A DNA stretch of 61,540 bases from Betaproteobacteria bacterium (GCA_016192065.1 JACPUX010000047.1:1-61540); one strand, 5' to 3'; shown: positions 44,336-57,040, counted from the stretch's first letter. Notes: generated from the sequence alone by a model not told the origin. Translations and numbers: made by a program.

Positions 44336-45685
44336 TCAAGGTGTAAGGTCGTCTGCGCCGAGCCCATAGGCAAGGCGCAGCAAGCTCAAGGGGTGCGCTT
44401 TGACCGCCCGAGTCGCGCCCATGCCCTGTCGAATATGGCGCCCGGCGATCGCGCAATCGGAGCTGATGTAGTCGGGGTCGGGCTCACGCATTTGCTTGAA
44501 GACCGGCTTGCCGATCTTCATCGAACTGGCGAAGAATTCAAGCTTCACGCCCCAGGTTCCATCGTGTCCGGCACAGCGCTCGACCGGAAACACGGTGGTT
44601 CCCGGAATCAGCTCCAGAGTTTCTCGGGTCTTCTGCCCAACGTTCTGCACCCGAGTGTGGCAGGGGATGTGATAGGAGACCTTGCCAAGCGCGCGCTTGA
44701 AGTCGGTCTTCAGCAGTCCGTCCCGATACCGCAGCATGAAATACTCAAAGGGGTCGAACATCGCCTCCGCCACACAGCGCACCTCGGAGTCTTCCGGAAA
44801 CAGCAGCGGCAACTCCTGCTTGAACATCAGGGTGCAGGACGGCACCGGGGTCAGGATGGCATAACCTTCCCGCGCCAAGGCGGCGAGACGCGGGATATTC
44901 TCCGCTTTCAGCCGGGCGACGCTTTCCAGGTCACCCAGCTCTAGTTTAGGCATGCCACAGCACGCCAGATGCGGCAACACCTTGTAGGGGATTTCGTTGT
45001 GCTCCAGCACGGCCAGCAGATCGTGCCCAATGCCAGGTTCGTTGTATTGCACGTAACAGGTCGCCAAAACCGCCACTTTCCCTAGGGTCTTGGCGCCGGC
45101 TCGCGCGGCCCGCGCTGAAGATGCGGCCGCACCAGCGGTGAAGCGCTTCGTAGCGTACGGTGGTAGCTCTCGCTGCTGATGCACGCGCAGTACTTTTTCC
45201 ATAAGCTTGCGCGCCACCGGATTGCGATTGGCGGCATTGACCGCGCGCACCACCAAGGGAATGGTGGCGAGCTTACCCAGGCGGTCGGTGCTGGTGAGCA
45301 GGCGATCGCGGAACGTGGTTTCGCCACCCTTGAACTTCTGCGCCTTGGCGCGCAGCATCAGGTGCGGAAAGTCAATGCTCCAAGGATGAGGCGGCGTGTA
45401 CGGGCACTTGGTCATGTAGCACAGGTCGCACAGATAGCACTGATCGACAACCTGCCCAAAGCTCCCCTCCGCCACGCCATCGAGCTCGCCGCTGGGGCCT
45501 TGATCGATCAAATCGAAGAGCGTGGGAAAGGCGTGGCAGAGGCTCACGCAGCGACGGCAACCGTGGCAGATGTCGAACACCCGCGCCAACTCCGCCGTAA
45601 GCTTGGCCGGATCGTAGTAATCGGCCTCCCGCCAGCGGATGGGGTGCCGCGTCGGTGCTTCGAGATTGCCTTCCCGATTGCTCAT
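44336..45685 (-). CDS. Fe-S oxidoreductase, heterodisulfide-reductase-like (CCG domains)
   Basis: The 449-residue protein starts at ATG 45685 after GGGAGGATC. Two 4Fe-4S-type motifs are CHGCRRCVSLCH and CYLCDLCYMTKCPYTPP. Two CCG-type domains follow, with HLACCGMPKLELGD and CHTRVQNVGQ-ERCAGHDGTWG. This is the GlpC/HdrB-like layout used to pass electrons. Neighbours are rubrerythrin upstream and DUF3501 downstream, the recurrent trio. A role in peroxide or oxidative defence is inferred from rubrerythrin; the electron donor is unknown. Confidence 0.9.
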   Translation of the reverse strand: MSNREGNLEAPTRHPIRWREADYYDPAKLTAELARVFDICHGCRRCVSLCHAFPTLFDLIDQGPSGELDGVAEGSFGQVVDQCYLCDLCYMTKCPYTPPHPWSIDFPHLMLRAKAQKFKGGETTFRDRLLTSTDRLGKLATIPLVVRAVNAANRNPVARKLMEKVLRVHQQRELPPYATKRFTAGAAASSARAARAGAKTLGKVAVLATCYVQYNEPGIGHDLLAVLEHNEIPYKVLPHLACCGMPKLELGDLESVARLKAENIPRLAALAREGYAILTPVPSCTLMFKQELPLLFPEDSEVRCVAEAMFDPFEYFMLRYRDGLLKTDFKRALGKVSYHIPCHTRVQNVGQKTRETLELIPGTTVFPVERCAGHDGTWGVKLEFFASSMKIGKPVFKQMREPDPDYISSDCAIAGRHIRQGMGATRAVKAHPLSLLRLAYGLGADDLTP

Positions 45686-45756
45686 ACGATCCTCCCGCAA
45701 GCACTGGAGTCTGGCACCACCGGCGCGACGGGCGGCCCTGCCGCGCCTCCGAGGAC

Positions 45757-46176
45757 TCAGTCAGTCAGGGCATCCAGCGCCTTCTGAAACCGGTTGGCGT
45801 GCGACCGTTCGGCTTTGGCGAGAGTCTCGAACCAATCAGCGATTTCCTCGAATCCTTCTTCACGCGCAGCCCTGGCCATGCCCGGGTACATGTCGGTGTA
45901 TTCGTGGGTTTCGCCGGCCACCGCGGCTTTGAGGTTGGCGCGGGTAGCACCGATCGGCAAATCTGTGGCCGGATCGCCCACCGTCGCCAAATAATCGAGA
46001 TGTCCGTGCGCATGACCGGTCTCGCCCTCGGCGGTCGAGCGGAACAGCGCCGCGACGTCGTTCTGGCCTTCAACGTCGGCCTTGTTGGCGAAATACAGGT
46101 AGCGGCGGTTGGCTTGCGACTCGCCGGCGAACGCGGCCTTGAGATGGTCGTGGGTGCGGCTTCCTTTTAGTTGCAT
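45757..46176 (-). CDS. Rubrerythrin, short form without rubredoxin domain
   Basis: The 139-residue diiron protein starts at ATG 46176 with AAGGAG upstream. The iron ligands lie in [38 protein letters not shown] and [11 protein letters not shown]. There is no CxxC rubredoxin domain, so it needs a separate electron donor, possibly the Fe-S protein encoded 71 bp downstream. It probably reduces peroxide. Confidence 0.94.
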   Translation of the reverse strand: MQLKGSRTHDHLKAAFAGESQANRRYLYFANKADVEGQNDVAALFRSTAEGETGHAHGHLDYLATVGDPATDLPIGATRANLKAAVAGETHEYTDMYPGMARAAREEGFEEIADWFETLAKAERSHANRFQKALDALTD

Positions 46177-46425
46177 GGTCAAACTCCTTGTCGTCGAGTC
46201 AACGAACATTGGCGGTAGCAACCGCCACGCGAAGGGCCCCATGAGGTGCTTGGAAAAAGTCTAGGCTTGCTCCGGCGTAGAGTCCAATTGAATGCGGCAA
46301 TGTTGGCGATTGCCGGGGACTATGGCGAACCACCGTGCCGCGACTCCTGCCCCGGCGAAAATACCCGGTGCGTGGCCGCGCGCCATGAGGCATAATCCGG
46401 CGCTCGTCTCAAGGCACAAAGTACC

Positions 46426-48090
<1,665 letters not shown>

Positions 48091-48094
48091 GACA

Positions 48095-49990
48095 CTATTT
48101 CTTTTCGAGATTCTTTTGATTGATCTTGATCTCGGCCTGAGACTTGAGCGCGGCGATATAGGCGCTGAACAGCTCGCGCCCCGCTTGTTCGCTCAGCCGA
48201 TCGCCGCTGGACTTGAGCTTGGTGGCTTCAGGTGCGCCGCCGCCCTTCACCGCGCTCACGCGGTAGAAACCATAGCCGCCTTGCTCGCTGGGAGCACCGA
48301 CATAAGCCGGGAGCTTGCTTGGATCAACGCGGAAAATCTGCTGCAGGGCGGCTTCACTCACGCCGGGAATCCGCTGCTGGCGCGTCAAGGTTTGCGTCTT
48401 CTCAAACTTCAGACCGGCGTCCTTGCCTTGTTGCAATAAGGCGAGCTTCTCCGCACCCACCTTGGCGGCCGCGTCGCCGGCGAGTTTGCGTGCCAATTGC
48501 CGGGCGACCTCGGGCCGCACTTCCTCCAGCGGGCGCGCCGCCGCCGGTTTGTGTTCGATCACACGCGCCGACATGAGCGCGTTGGAGCCGACTTCGATGG
48601 CCTCAGTGTTGCGCTTGCCCTGAATGTTCTCCGGCGCGAATACGGCTTGCACAAACTTGGCGTTGTTCATCGCCATCGCCTGAACCTGGGGACGCGCCAG
48701 GAATGGCGAGGTCCGCACCTCGATTTGCAACTCCTTGGCCACCGGTTGCAAGGTATCCGCCTGTTCATACACCAGGTTGGTGAACTTCTCTGCCACCTCG
48801 CCGAATTTCTTGGCCGCCTTCTGGCGTTTCAAGTCCTGCTCGATCTGCGATTTCACTTCCTCGAAGCCGCGTACCCGCTTTTCCTTGATCGCGGTGAGCT
48901 TGATGATGTGCAGGCCAAAGTCGCTCTGCACCGGCCCGACGATGTCACCGATCTTCATGCCGAATGCAGCTTCCTCGAAAGGCTTGACCATGACCCCTGG
49001 CCCGAAGAGCCCGAGGTCGCCACCGTTGGCCGCGGAACCCGGATCCTGCGATTCCTTCTTGGCGAGTTCGCCAAATTTCGCCGGAGCCAGCTTGACCTGC
49101 GCCAGGATCGCTTCAGCCTTCTTGCGTGTCGCGGCCTTTTCTTCATCCTTGGCGTCCGGCTTCAGATTGAGAAGAATGTGCGAAGCCTGCCGCTCCTCGT
49201 CTTGGGTGTACTGCTTCTGGTTCTCGTCGTAGAACTTGCGCACTTCCTCGGCGCTTGCGCTGACCTGTCCCAAAAGGTTGTCGGCGGTGAGCAGCGCGTA
49301 CTCGATACGGACTTGCTCAGGAGTCTGGTAGTTCGCCACGGTCGCGTCGTAATGCGCCTTGATCGCCGAATCATCAGGCTTGATCGACGCCATGAAGCCT
49401 TCCAGGGGAAGCAAGGCCATGGAAACTTCGCGCTGCTGTTCGACGATGCCCAAATACCGCTCGACCGCGACCCCAGCTGCGAAACCACCAAGCACGATCG
49501 AGTCTTGCAGCGGCTGCGCCACAAGTTCCTGCATCAGTCGCGCCTCGAACATCACCGGAGACATGTTCTGCTCGGCGAGCAGCGCCTGATAGCGGGCGTT
49601 GGAGAACTTGCCGTCAACCTGGAACGCCGGAACTTCCATGATGAGCTGCTTGAGCTGCTCCTCGGAGGTGACGAGCTTCTCCTTCTTGGCTTTTTGCAGC
49701 AGCACTCTTTGCGCGACTAAACCTTCAAGGATGCTGAAGCGGATTTCCGCCGAGTCGAACATGCCGGGGTCGAAGTTGCGACCCATCATGGCTCGCATCC
49801 GGTCTTGCTGATCGCGGATGGCCCCTTCAAATTCGGGTAGGGTGATCTTGCTGTCGCCTACGATCGCGACCTCGGTGACCGCGTCGGCGCGTCGAAAATA
49901 GGAATCGACGCCAAAGAACAGGAAGGGCAGCATGAACAACGCCAGCAGTGCTTGCACCAGGCGTTTATTGCGGTGGACGTAATCAAACAT
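48095..49990 (-). CDS. ppiD: Peptidyl-prolyl isomerase PpiD
   Basis: The 631-residue protein has one N-terminal transmembrane segment at about 12-30 (LVQALLALFMLPFLFFGVD), a SurA-like chaperone region, and a parvulin domain at about 265-360 (ERQASHILLNLKPD, GDLGLFGPGVMVKPFEEAAF). It is anchored on the periplasmic face near SecYEG and helps fold outgoing proteins. It lies downstream of two tRNAs and hupB, its usual position. Confidence 0.95.
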   Translation of the reverse strand: MFDYVHRNKRLVQALLALFMLPFLFFGVDSYFRRADAVTEVAIVGDSKITLPEFEGAIRDQQDRMRAMMGRNFDPGMFDSAEIRFSILEGLVAQRVLLQKAKKEKLVTSEEQLKQLIMEVPAFQVDGKFSNARYQALLAEQNMSPVMFEARLMQELVAQPLQDSIVLGGFAAGVAVERYLGIVEQQREVSMALLPLEGFMASIKPDDSAIKAHYDATVANYQTPEQVRIEYALLTADNLLGQVSASAEEVRKFYDENQKQYTQDEERQASHILLNLKPDAKDEEKAATRKKAEAILAQVKLAPAKFGELAKKESQDPGSAANGGDLGLFGPGVMVKPFEEAAFGMKIGDIVGPVQSDFGLHIIKLTAIKEKRVRGFEEVKSQIEQDLKRQKAAKKFGEVAEKFTNLVYEQADTLQPVAKELQIEVRTSPFLARPQVQAMAMNNAKFVQAVFAPENIQGKRNTEAIEVGSNALMSARVIEHKPAAARPLEEVRPEVARQLARKLAGDAAAKVGAEKLALLQQGKDAGLKFEKTQTLTRQQRIPGVSEAALQQIFRVDPSKLPAYVGAPSEQGGYGFYRVSAVKGGGAPEATKLKSSGDRLSEQAGRELFSAYIAALKSQAEIKINQKNLEKK

Positions 49991-50070
49991 GCTCGAAGAC
50001 CAATCCAGCGACCTCGGCGAATCGATGGCAGCGAGACTCGGTTGCGCTCGCGCGTACGCTTCGCCTGCGA

Positions 50071-50100
50071 ATAAAAAAATGGGCGAACTCGCGTTCGCCC
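50071..50100 (-). terminator. Intrinsic terminator after tRNA-Asp
   Basis: On the minus strand, an 8-bp stem GGGCGAAC/GTTCGCCC with a GCGA loop (50081-50100) is followed by ATTTTTTTATT. It closes the hupB-tRNA-Val-tRNA-Asp unit. Confidence 0.85.
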
Positions 50101-50106
50101 GGGTGT

Positions 50107-50183
50107 TGGCGGAGTGGACGGGGCTCGAACCCGCGACCCCCGGCGTGACAGGCCGGTATTCTAACCAACTGAACTACCACTCC
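50107..50183 (-). tRNA. tRNA-Asp (GUC)
   Basis: Read on the minus strand this is a 77-nt tRNA with GGAGTGG acceptor stem, anticodon loop CTGTCAC (anticodon GTC), a TTCGAGC T-loop and an encoded CCA. Confidence 0.97.
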
Positions 50184-50219
50184 TGGAACATCTATTCCTG
50201 AAACCGTCGTGTGCTGCTC

Positions 50220-50295
50220 TGGTGGGTGCTGACGGGATCGAACCGCCGACATTCGCCTTGTAAGGGCGACGCTCTACCAGCTGAGCTAAGCACCC
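50220..50295 (-). tRNA. tRNA-Val (UAC)
   Basis: Read on the minus strand this is a 76-nt tRNA with GGGTGCT acceptor stem, anticodon loop CTTACAA (anticodon TAC), a TTCGATC T-loop and an encoded CCA. It lies between hupB and tRNA-Asp. Confidence 0.97.
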
Positions 50296-50339
50296 GGGCC
50301 GACCGCCGCAGGAGCACGGCGATCAACGCGCAAAGTCCG

Positions 50340-50612
50340 TTAGTTTACTGCATCCTTAAGCGCTTTGCCAGCCCGGAACTTCGGCACCTTCGCTGCCTTG
50401 ATCTTGATCGTGGCGCCGGTGCGCGGATTGCGACCGCTACGAGCGGTACGCTTGCCGACATAGAAAGAACCGAAACCAACGAGAGTAACCATATCGCCCT
50501 TCTTGAGAGCTTGCTTCACTGCCGCAACCGTGGCGTCAAGCGCGCGGCCCGCCGCTGCCTTCGAGAGGTCGGCGTTTTTCGCGATTTGATCGATCAGCTC
50601 GGATTTGTTCAC
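50340..50612 (-). CDS. hupB: HU family DNA-binding protein
   Basis: The 90-residue HU protein starts at GTG 50612 with AAGGGGA upstream and begins (V)[20 protein letters not shown]. It has the [21 protein letters not shown] arm and [20 protein letters not shown] tail. It bends and compacts DNA as a homodimer or heterodimer. It lies downstream of lon, as in most betaproteobacteria. Confidence 0.97.
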   Translation of the reverse strand: MNKSELIDQIAKNADLSKAAAGRALDATVAAVKQALKKGDMVTLVGFGSFYVGKRTARSGRNPRTGATIKIKAAKVPKFRAGKALKDAVN

Positions 50613-50906
50613 GTATGTCCCCTTTCGTTGTGGTGGAGATGGACAGGTATGCACCCTGCACGCGCTTTATAACAAGCCGCAAAGCCTTGTGTCAAGCGGT
50701 TTTCGCCAGGGTTGCGCTTCCCGCAGGCGATGCTGCGGCGCACTCGCAACGCACGAAGAAAGCCCTCCGATGATTTCTGGAAAGTGCGCGCGAATCAAGC
50801 AATTCGACGCCAGCGGTACCGGCTGACGGGACGTACCTTTGTGGATCAAACAGATAGCCCGCGCGCAACGCCAGACTCCAGCGCCGCGTTGCGCGCGTTG
50901 GCACAC

Positions 50907-53330
50907 TCAGTGGGTGATGACCGGCTCCGGAGCCGCACTCTCCGCCGCGGCCGCCGCAGGCGCGGCGGCGATCGGCGCCGCGTCGCTGGCCGGCATCGGC
51001 AGACGCTCCAGCGCCTGCTCCAGCACCTGCTCGACCCAGCGCACCGGATGGATTTCCAAGCGGTTCTTGATATTGTCGGGGATCTCCGCGAGGTCCTTCA
51101 CGTTCTGTTCGGGGATCAGCACTTTCTTGATGCCCCCACGTCCGGCCGCGAGGAGCTTCTCCTTGAGGCCGCCGATCGGCAACACCTCACCACGAAGCGT
51201 GATTTCGCCGGTCATGGCGACATCGGCGCGCACAGGAATTCCGGTCAAGACCGATACCAACGCCGTGCAAATAGCGATGCCGGCACTCGGGCCGTCCTTA
51301 GGGGTCGCCCCTTCAGGGAGGTGAATGTGCAGATCCTGCTTCTGGTAGAAATCCTCGCTGATGCCGAGTTGTTTGGCGCGTATGCGCACCACCGAGAGCG
51401 CAGCCTGGATCGACTCCTGCATCACCTCGCCAAGCTTGCCGGTGGTAATGGTCTTGCCCTTGCCCAGCGGTGCCACCGCCTCGATGGTCAGCAACTCGCC
51501 ACCAACTTCCGTCCAGGCGAGACCCGTGACCTGCCCAACCTGATTGATGCTCTCTGCCATCCCAAAAGTATAGCGGCGCACACCGAGATACTTCTCCAGG
51601 TTTTTGGCGGTAACGGTGACGCGGCGGGCCTCCTTGCGCTTGCTGAGCAGCAGGTCCTTGACGACCTTGCGGCAGACCTTGGAAATGTCGCGTTCCAGCG
51701 CTCGCACGCCCGCCTCGCGGGTGTAGTAGCGCACGATGTCGCGCAGCGCGGACTCCTGCACGCTGAGTTCCGCCGGCTTGACGCCATGGCTTTTCATCTG
51801 CTTGGGCAGCAGATATTGGCGCGCGATGTTGATCTTTTCGTCCTCGGTGTACCCCGAGAGCCGAATGACTTCCATGCGGTCGAGCAAGGCCGGGGGAATA
51901 TTCATGGTATTCGCCGTGGCCACGAACATCACGTCCGACAAATCGTATTCGACTTCGACGTAGTGATCGACGAAGGTATGGTTCTGTTCGGGATCGAGCA
52001 CTTCCAATAGCGCCGAGGATGGATCGCCGCGGAAATCCATCCCCATCTTGTCCACTTCATCGAGCAAAAACAGCGGATTGCGCACACCCACCTTGTTCAT
52101 GTTTTGAAGAATTTTTCCGGGCATGGAACCGATGTAAGTGCGTCGATGACCACGAATTTCCGCCTCATCGCGCACACCCCCCAAGGACATGCGCACGAAC
52201 TTGCGGTTGGTGGATTTGGCGATCGATTGCCCGAGCGAGGTCTTGCCCACCCCAGGAGGCCCGACCAGACATAGGATGGGCGCCTTCATCTTGTCCACAC
52301 GCTGCTGCACGGCGAGGTATTCGACGATGCGCTCCTTGACCTTCTCCAGACCGTAGTGGTCCTTATCGAGCACCTTGACCGCAGCCGCGAGATCTTTGCT
52401 GATCTTGCTTTTCTTGCGCCACGGCAGGCCGATCAAGGTGTCGATGTAGTTGCGCACCACTGTCGCCTCGGCGGACATTGGCGACATCAGCTTGAGCTTC
52501 TTGAACTCCGCCAGCGCCTTGGCCTCAGCTTCCTTGGACATGCGCGCAGCCTTGATGCGCTTTTCCATTTCATCGAAATCAGCGTTCTCGTCGCCTTCGC
52601 CGAGTTCTTTCTGGATGGCCTTGACCTGCTCGTTGAGGTAGTACTCGCGCTGACTCTTCTCCATCTGGCGCTTGACGCGGCCGCGAATGCGCTTTTCCAC
52701 CTGGAGGATATCGACTTCGGCTTCAATTAGACCCAGCAAGTGTTCCAAGCGCTTGTCGACCTGCATCATCTCCAGGACTTCTTGCTTCTGCTCGAGCTTG
52801 AGCGGCAGATGCGCAGCGATGGTGTCGGCGAGGCGCCCACCCTCTTCGATGCCGGATAGAGAGGTGAGGATTTCTGGCGGGATCTTCTTGTTAAGTTTTA
52901 CATACTGATCGAACTGCGACAACAGCGCACGACGCATGGCCTCCGCCTCGTGCGTTTCCTCGGCGCTGGAAGGCAGCGGCTCCGCGCTCGCATAGAGATG
53001 GCTCTCGCCGACGCTGATGTCGAGTATGCGCGCCCGCTGCGCGCCTTCGACCAGCACCTTCACGGTGCCGTCGGGGAGTTTGAGCATTTGCAAAATAGTG
53101 GCCAGGCTACCCACGAGGTACATGTCCTCGGGTTCTGGTTCGTCCTTGGCGGCCGATTTCTGGGCGACGAGCAGGATTTGCTTGCCGGTTTCCATGGCGA
53201 TCTCGAGGGCGCGGATGGACTTCGGCCGGCCTACGAACAGCGGGATCACCATGTGCGGAAACACCACCACGTCGCGCAGAGGCAAGAGCGGAAACTGGGT
53301 GGGTTCGAAATCTTGAGGGGAGTCGGTCAT
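50907..53330 (-). CDS. lon: ATP-dependent protease Lon
   Basis: The 807-residue LonA protease has an N-terminal substrate domain (LPLLPLRDVVVFPHM is its characteristic start), AAA+ Walker A GPPGVGKT, Walker B LFLLDEVDKMG, and the Ser/Lys proteolytic site in PKDGPSAGIAI with the Lys near the C-terminus. It degrades damaged and regulatory proteins, likely including the antitoxin at 3273-3521. Confidence 0.98.
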   Translation of the reverse strand: MTDSPQDFEPTQFPLLPLRDVVVFPHMVIPLFVGRPKSIRALEIAMETGKQILLVAQKSAAKDEPEPEDMYLVGSLATILQMLKLPDGTVKVLVEGAQRARILDISVGESHLYASAEPLPSSAEETHEAEAMRRALLSQFDQYVKLNKKIPPEILTSLSGIEEGGRLADTIAAHLPLKLEQKQEVLEMMQVDKRLEHLLGLIEAEVDILQVEKRIRGRVKRQMEKSQREYYLNEQVKAIQKELGEGDENADFDEMEKRIKAARMSKEAEAKALAEFKKLKLMSPMSAEATVVRNYIDTLIGLPWRKKSKISKDLAAAVKVLDKDHYGLEKVKERIVEYLAVQQRVDKMKAPILCLVGPPGVGKTSLGQSIAKSTNRKFVRMSLGGVRDEAEIRGHRRTYIGSMPGKILQNMNKVGVRNPLFLLDEVDKMGMDFRGDPSSALLEVLDPEQNHTFVDHYVEVEYDLSDVMFVATANTMNIPPALLDRMEVIRLSGYTEDEKINIARQYLLPKQMKSHGVKPAELSVQESALRDIVRYYTREAGVRALERDISKVCRKVVKDLLLSKRKEARRVTVTAKNLEKYLGVRRYTFGMAESINQVGQVTGLAWTEVGGELLTIEAVAPLGKGKTITTGKLGEVMQESIQAALSVVRIRAKQLGISEDFYQKQDLHIHLPEGATPKDGPSAGIAICTALVSVLTGIPVRADVAMTGEITLRGEVLPIGGLKEKLLAAGRGGIKKVLIPEQNVKDLAEIPDNIKNRLEIHPVRWVEQVLEQALERLPMPASDAAPIAAAPAAAAAESAAPEPVITH

Positions 53331-53430
53331 GGTGCGTTCCAGGGAAAGGTTCTCGGATCAGCAGATGGGGGCGGAGCCGGGAATATCAATCGCCGAAGCC
53401 GGCGATGCCGGACCCGGCGGGCGGGCCGGC

Positions 53431-54699
53431 TCAGGCGTTGGCGGAAGCGACCTTGGGCTGATCGGAATAGATCAACAACGGACTGCCGCCATCGAGGATG
53501 GCGCTGTCATCGACCACCACGCGGGACAAGCCCTTGAGGGAAGGCAGGTCATACATGACATCGAGCAGCGCGCCCTCGATGATCGAGCGCAACCCTCGCG
53601 CTCCGGTCTTGCGCGCCAAAGCGCGCGAAGCGATGGCGCGCAGCGCTGCATCGCGGATTTCCAGCTCCACGCCTTCAAGTCGGAAAATCTTCTGGTATTG
53701 CTTGAGCAAGGCATTCTTGGGCTCGACGAGAATCTGGATCAGGGCCGCTTCGTCCAACTCTTCGAGCGTGGCGGCGACCGGCAGACGACCGACGAACTCA
53801 GGAATCAGCCCGAACTTGATCAAATCCTCGGGTTCGGTCTCGCGTAGAAGCAATGAAACATTGCGCCGATCATCGGGACTTTGCACTTCGGCGCTGAAGC
53901 CGATGCCGCCCTTGGCGGTGCGTTGCCGGATGATTTTTTCCAGACCATCAAAGGCGCCCCCACACACGAAGAGGATGTTGGTGGTATCGACTTGGACGAA
54001 TTCCTGGTTGGGGTGCTTGCGCCCGCCCTGCGGCGGAACCGAGGCAATGGTGCCTTCGATCAGTTTCAACAGCGCCTGTTGCACGCCTTCGCCGGAGACG
54101 TCGCGGGTGATCGAAGGATTGTCGGACTTCCGGGAGATCTTATCGATCTCATCAATGTAGACGATGCCCCGCTGCGCTTTCTCGATGTCGTAGTCGCACT
54201 TTTGCAGCAGCTTCTGGATGATGTTCTCGACGTCCTCGCCCACATAGCCTGCCTCGGTCAGAGTGGTCGCGTCGGCAATGACAAAGGGCACGTCCAACAG
54301 GCGCGCCAGGGTCTGCGCCAGCAGGGTCTTGCCGGAACCGGTAGGTCCAATTAGCAGGATGTTGCTCTTGGCCAGTTCGACATCTTCGTCTTTGCCGTTG
54401 TGGGCCAAGCGCTTGTAATGGTTGTAGACCGCGACGGCAAGGATCTTCTTGGCCTGGTCTTGCCCAATCACGTATTGATCGAGGATTTCGCGAATCTCGT
54501 GGGGTGTGGGCAGGCGGTGGCGATCGCTCTTGGCGTTGCGGTCGGTGGCCCCTTCCTCGCGGATGATGTCATTGCAGAGCTCGATGCATTCATCGCAAAT
54601 GAAAACCGAAGGGCCGGCGATCAGCTTGCGAACCTCGTGCTGGCTCTTGCCGCAGAAGGAGCAATAAAGCAGTTTGTCGCCCGAAGTCTTTTCCGCCAT
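53431..54699 (-). CDS. clpX: ClpX ATPase subunit
   Basis: The 422-residue AAA+ unfoldase has an N-terminal zinc domain ([24 protein letters not shown]), Walker A GPTGSGKT, Walker [10 protein letters not shown], the ClpP-docking loop as IGF in GGIGFSAEV, and arginine sensor motifs. It feeds ClpP. It lies downstream of clpP with a 151-bp gap. Confidence 0.98.
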   Translation of the reverse strand: MAEKTSGDKLLYCSFCGKSQHEVRKLIAGPSVFICDECIELCNDIIREEGATDRNAKSDRHRLPTPHEIREILDQYVIGQDQAKKILAVAVYNHYKRLAHNGKDEDVELAKSNILLIGPTGSGKTLLAQTLARLLDVPFVIADATTLTEAGYVGEDVENIIQKLLQKCDYDIEKAQRGIVYIDEIDKISRKSDNPSITRDVSGEGVQQALLKLIEGTIASVPPQGGRKHPNQEFVQVDTTNILFVCGGAFDGLEKIIRQRTAKGGIGFSAEVQSPDDRRNVSLLLRETEPEDLIKFGLIPEFVGRLPVAATLEELDEAALIQILVEPKNALLKQYQKIFRLEGVELEIRDAALRAIASRALARKTGARGLRSIIEGALLDVMYDLPSLKGLSRVVVDDSAILDGGSPLLIYSDQPKVASANA

Positions 54700-54850
54700 C
54701 CCTAGAGTCCGTCCGTGTCACATCCCGCAGGGCCTGCCGGGGCCTAGGGGGAAAAGCACAAGGGCCCGGCGCAAGAGTTCCGTCTTTGACGTACTTTCCC
54801 CGCTGAGATCCCTTGGCGGGATCCCAAAACGGCCCTTCCTACGCACAAGC

Positions 54851-55462
54851 TTAACTGCTCGCCGCCCGATTCTGCAAGATTTTGTCGATCAGGCCATAGT
54901 CCAGGGCCTGTTCGGCGGTTAGGAAGTTGTCTCGATCGGTGTCTTGCTCCACTTGCTCAACCGGCTTGCCGGTGTGCTGGGACATGAGTCTATTCAACCG
55001 CTCGCGCAGGCTGAGAATGTATCGGGCATGGATCTGGATGTCCGAAGCCTGCCCCTGGAAGCCACCCAGGGGCTGATGGATCATCACCGTCGAATTGGGC
55101 AAGGCAAAGCGCTTGTCCTTCGCCCCGGCGGCCAGCAAAAACGCCCCCATGCTCGCTGCCATCCCCACGCAAAGGGTGCTCACGTCGGGTCGAATAAACT
55201 GCATCGTGTCGTAAATGGCCATGCCCGCGGCGATCGAACCACCTGGCGAATTGATGTAGAAGTGAATGTCTTTGTCGGGATTCTCGCTTTCGAGAAACAG
55301 CATTTGCGCCACGACCAAGTTGGCGGTGGCGTCGTTGACCGGCCCCACCATAAAAACCACGCGCTCCTTGAGCAGCCGCGAATAGATGTCATAGGCGCGC
55401 TCGCCCCGGCCGCTCTGCTCGATGACCATGGGGATGAGCCCAAGCGCTTGCGGGTCCGTCAT
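54851..55462 (-). CDS. clpP: ClpP protease subunit
   Basis: The 203-residue serine peptidase has S104 ([11 protein letters not shown]), H129 (VMIHQPLGG) and D174 (EQDTDRDNF). The start ATG 55462 is chosen because GGAGG lies 5 bp upstream; earlier ATGs exist, up to 55498, but overlap the tig stop. It forms the proteolytic chamber with ClpX. Confidence 0.98.
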   Translation of the reverse strand: MTDPQALGLIPMVIEQSGRGERAYDIYSRLLKERVVFMVGPVNDATANLVVAQMLFLESENPDKDIHFYINSPGGSIAAGMAIYDTMQFIRPDVSTLCVGMAASMGAFLLAAGAKDKRFALPNSTVMIHQPLGGFQGQASDIQIHARYILSLRERLNRLMSQHTGKPVEQVEQDTDRDNFLTAEQALDYGLIDKILQNRAASS

Positions 55463-55494
55463 GTTTGCCTCCATCATTCGTGAATAAGACATGC

Positions 55495-56814
55495 TCACGG
55501 TTTGGCACCCTCTGCCTCGGTCAGTTCCTTGAAGCTGATCGCCTTGTCTTGAACTTTGGCTTGAGTCAGGGTCCAGTCGATGACGTTGTCTTCCATGGCC
55601 TGGGCCTCGAATTCCTGCAGGCGCTCGCGGTTCTGATAGTGCCAGGTCACAACTTCGTCGGGGAACTCATAGCTTTGCGCCGCTTCGTTAACCAGAGCCC
55701 GCACCTGCTCGGGGCGCGCCTCCAAGCCATGCCGATTGACCACTTCGGCGAGTACCAGGCCCATGCGCACACGCTCCTCGGCGGTTGGGCGGAATAGATC
55801 TGGGCTCAGTTGCGAGTTCTCGGTGTTCACGCCGCGGTTCTTCATGTCCTCAAGCGCGCCACGATAAAGCCGCGCCATTTCCATTTCCACCAGCACGCGC
55901 GGAATTGCCAGTTCGGCATGCTCGCGCAGGATCTGCATGGCTTGTTCGCGCAGCCTCGCCCGCACCCGGCGCTTGAGTTCCAGGCGCAGGTTGGCGCCAA
56001 TCTCCTCATCCAGGCGCGCCAGATCACCATCGGCGATCCCGAAAGCTCGCGCGAATTCGGCATCCACCTCAGGCAGGATCGCCGCCGCGACTTCCTTGAC
56101 GCTCAGAACGAATTGCGCCGTCTTGCCTGCCACTTCCGCGCCGTGATAATCAGGCGGAAAATTGAGCGCGAAACTCTTGCTTTCGCCTTTGCCCGCACCA
56201 TCCAGAGCGGCCTCGAACTCCGGGAGCATGCGCCCTTCGCCCAGGACGATCGGGAAATCACGCGCCTGCCCGCCGGGAAACTCGACGCCCTCGATGGTTC
56301 CGGTGAAATCAACGATCACCTGGTCACCGCTTGCCGCTTTGCGCTCGACCGGCTCGTAGCGCACCCTTTGCTTACGGAGAATCTCGATGGTCCGCGCGAC
56401 ATCCTCAGCGGTAACTTCGGCGACCGGACGTTCGATCGTGGCAGCGGAGAAATCCTTGACCGAAACCTCTGGGTAGACCTCGAAAACAGCGGAAATCTCG
56501 ATCTGCCCCGCAGCCCCGCCCTGTTTAGGTTCAAAGCGCGGCTGGCCGGCGATCTTGAGATTCTGCGCGCGAACGGCCTCGCTAAAGACTTGCTCCACGG
56601 TTTCACCGAAGACCTCGTTCTGCAACTGCGCACCGTATTGCTGCGCCACAATCTTCAGCGGTACTTTGCCGGGCCGGAAGCCGGGCATCTTGGCCGTACG
56701 GACGATCTTCTGCAGGCGTTTCTGCACCTCGCCTTCGATTTGCGTGACTGCCACCGCCATGTTCAGGCGACGTTCAAGCGTGCCCAGGGTTTCAAGAGTG
56801 GATTGCGTGCTCAC
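55495..56814 (-). CDS. tig: Trigger factor
   Basis: The 439-residue ribosome-bound chaperone begins at GTG 56814 with GAGGA upstream. The N-terminal ribosome-binding domain contains [12 protein letters not shown], the PPIase domain has [19 protein letters not shown], and the C-terminal arm is helical. It helps nascent chains fold. It is the first gene of tig-clpP-clpX-lon. Confidence 0.97.
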   Translation of the reverse strand: MSTQSTLETLGTLERRLNMAVAVTQIEGEVQKRLQKIVRTAKMPGFRPGKVPLKIVAQQYGAQLQNEVFGETVEQVFSEAVRAQNLKIAGQPRFEPKQGGAAGQIEISAVFEVYPEVSVKDFSAATIERPVAEVTAEDVARTIEILRKQRVRYEPVERKAASGDQVIVDFTGTIEGVEFPGGQARDFPIVLGEGRMLPEFEAALDGAGKGESKSFALNFPPDYHGAEVAGKTAQFVLSVKEVAAAILPEVDAEFARAFGIADGDLARLDEEIGANLRLELKRRVRARLREQAMQILREHAELAIPRVLVEMEMARLYRGALEDMKNRGVNTENSQLSPDLFRPTAEERVRMGLVLAEVVNRHGLEARPEQVRALVNEAAQSYEFPDEVVTWHYQNRERLQEFEAQAMEDNVIDWTLTQAKVQDKAISFKELTEAEGAKP

Positions 56815-56889
56815 AGGTTTCCTCGTCTACAAAATCTGGTCGTTATGCGCCAGGATCGCTGGCGGGCGCGGGGCGGCGAAAGCCGCCCC

Positions 56890-56974
<85 letters not shown>

Positions 56975-56983
56975 AAACTTTTC

Positions 56984-56989
56984 ATTGTA
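56984..56989 (-). promoter_or_regulatory. Probable -10 box for tRNA-Leu
   Basis: TACAAT on the minus strand ends 9 bp before the tRNA 5' end, a suitable distance for transcription starting at or near the mature end. The -35 is not obvious. Confidence 0.4.
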
Positions 56990-57040
56990 TCATAGCGCCC
57001 ACCCCGCCGCCAAAGGCGCGGCAGCCCAGGCAGGCGAGCC

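Noticed and set aside
48497..49720. 407-codon ORF antisense to ppiD
   Set aside because: A shadow of a well-supported gene with no start signal.
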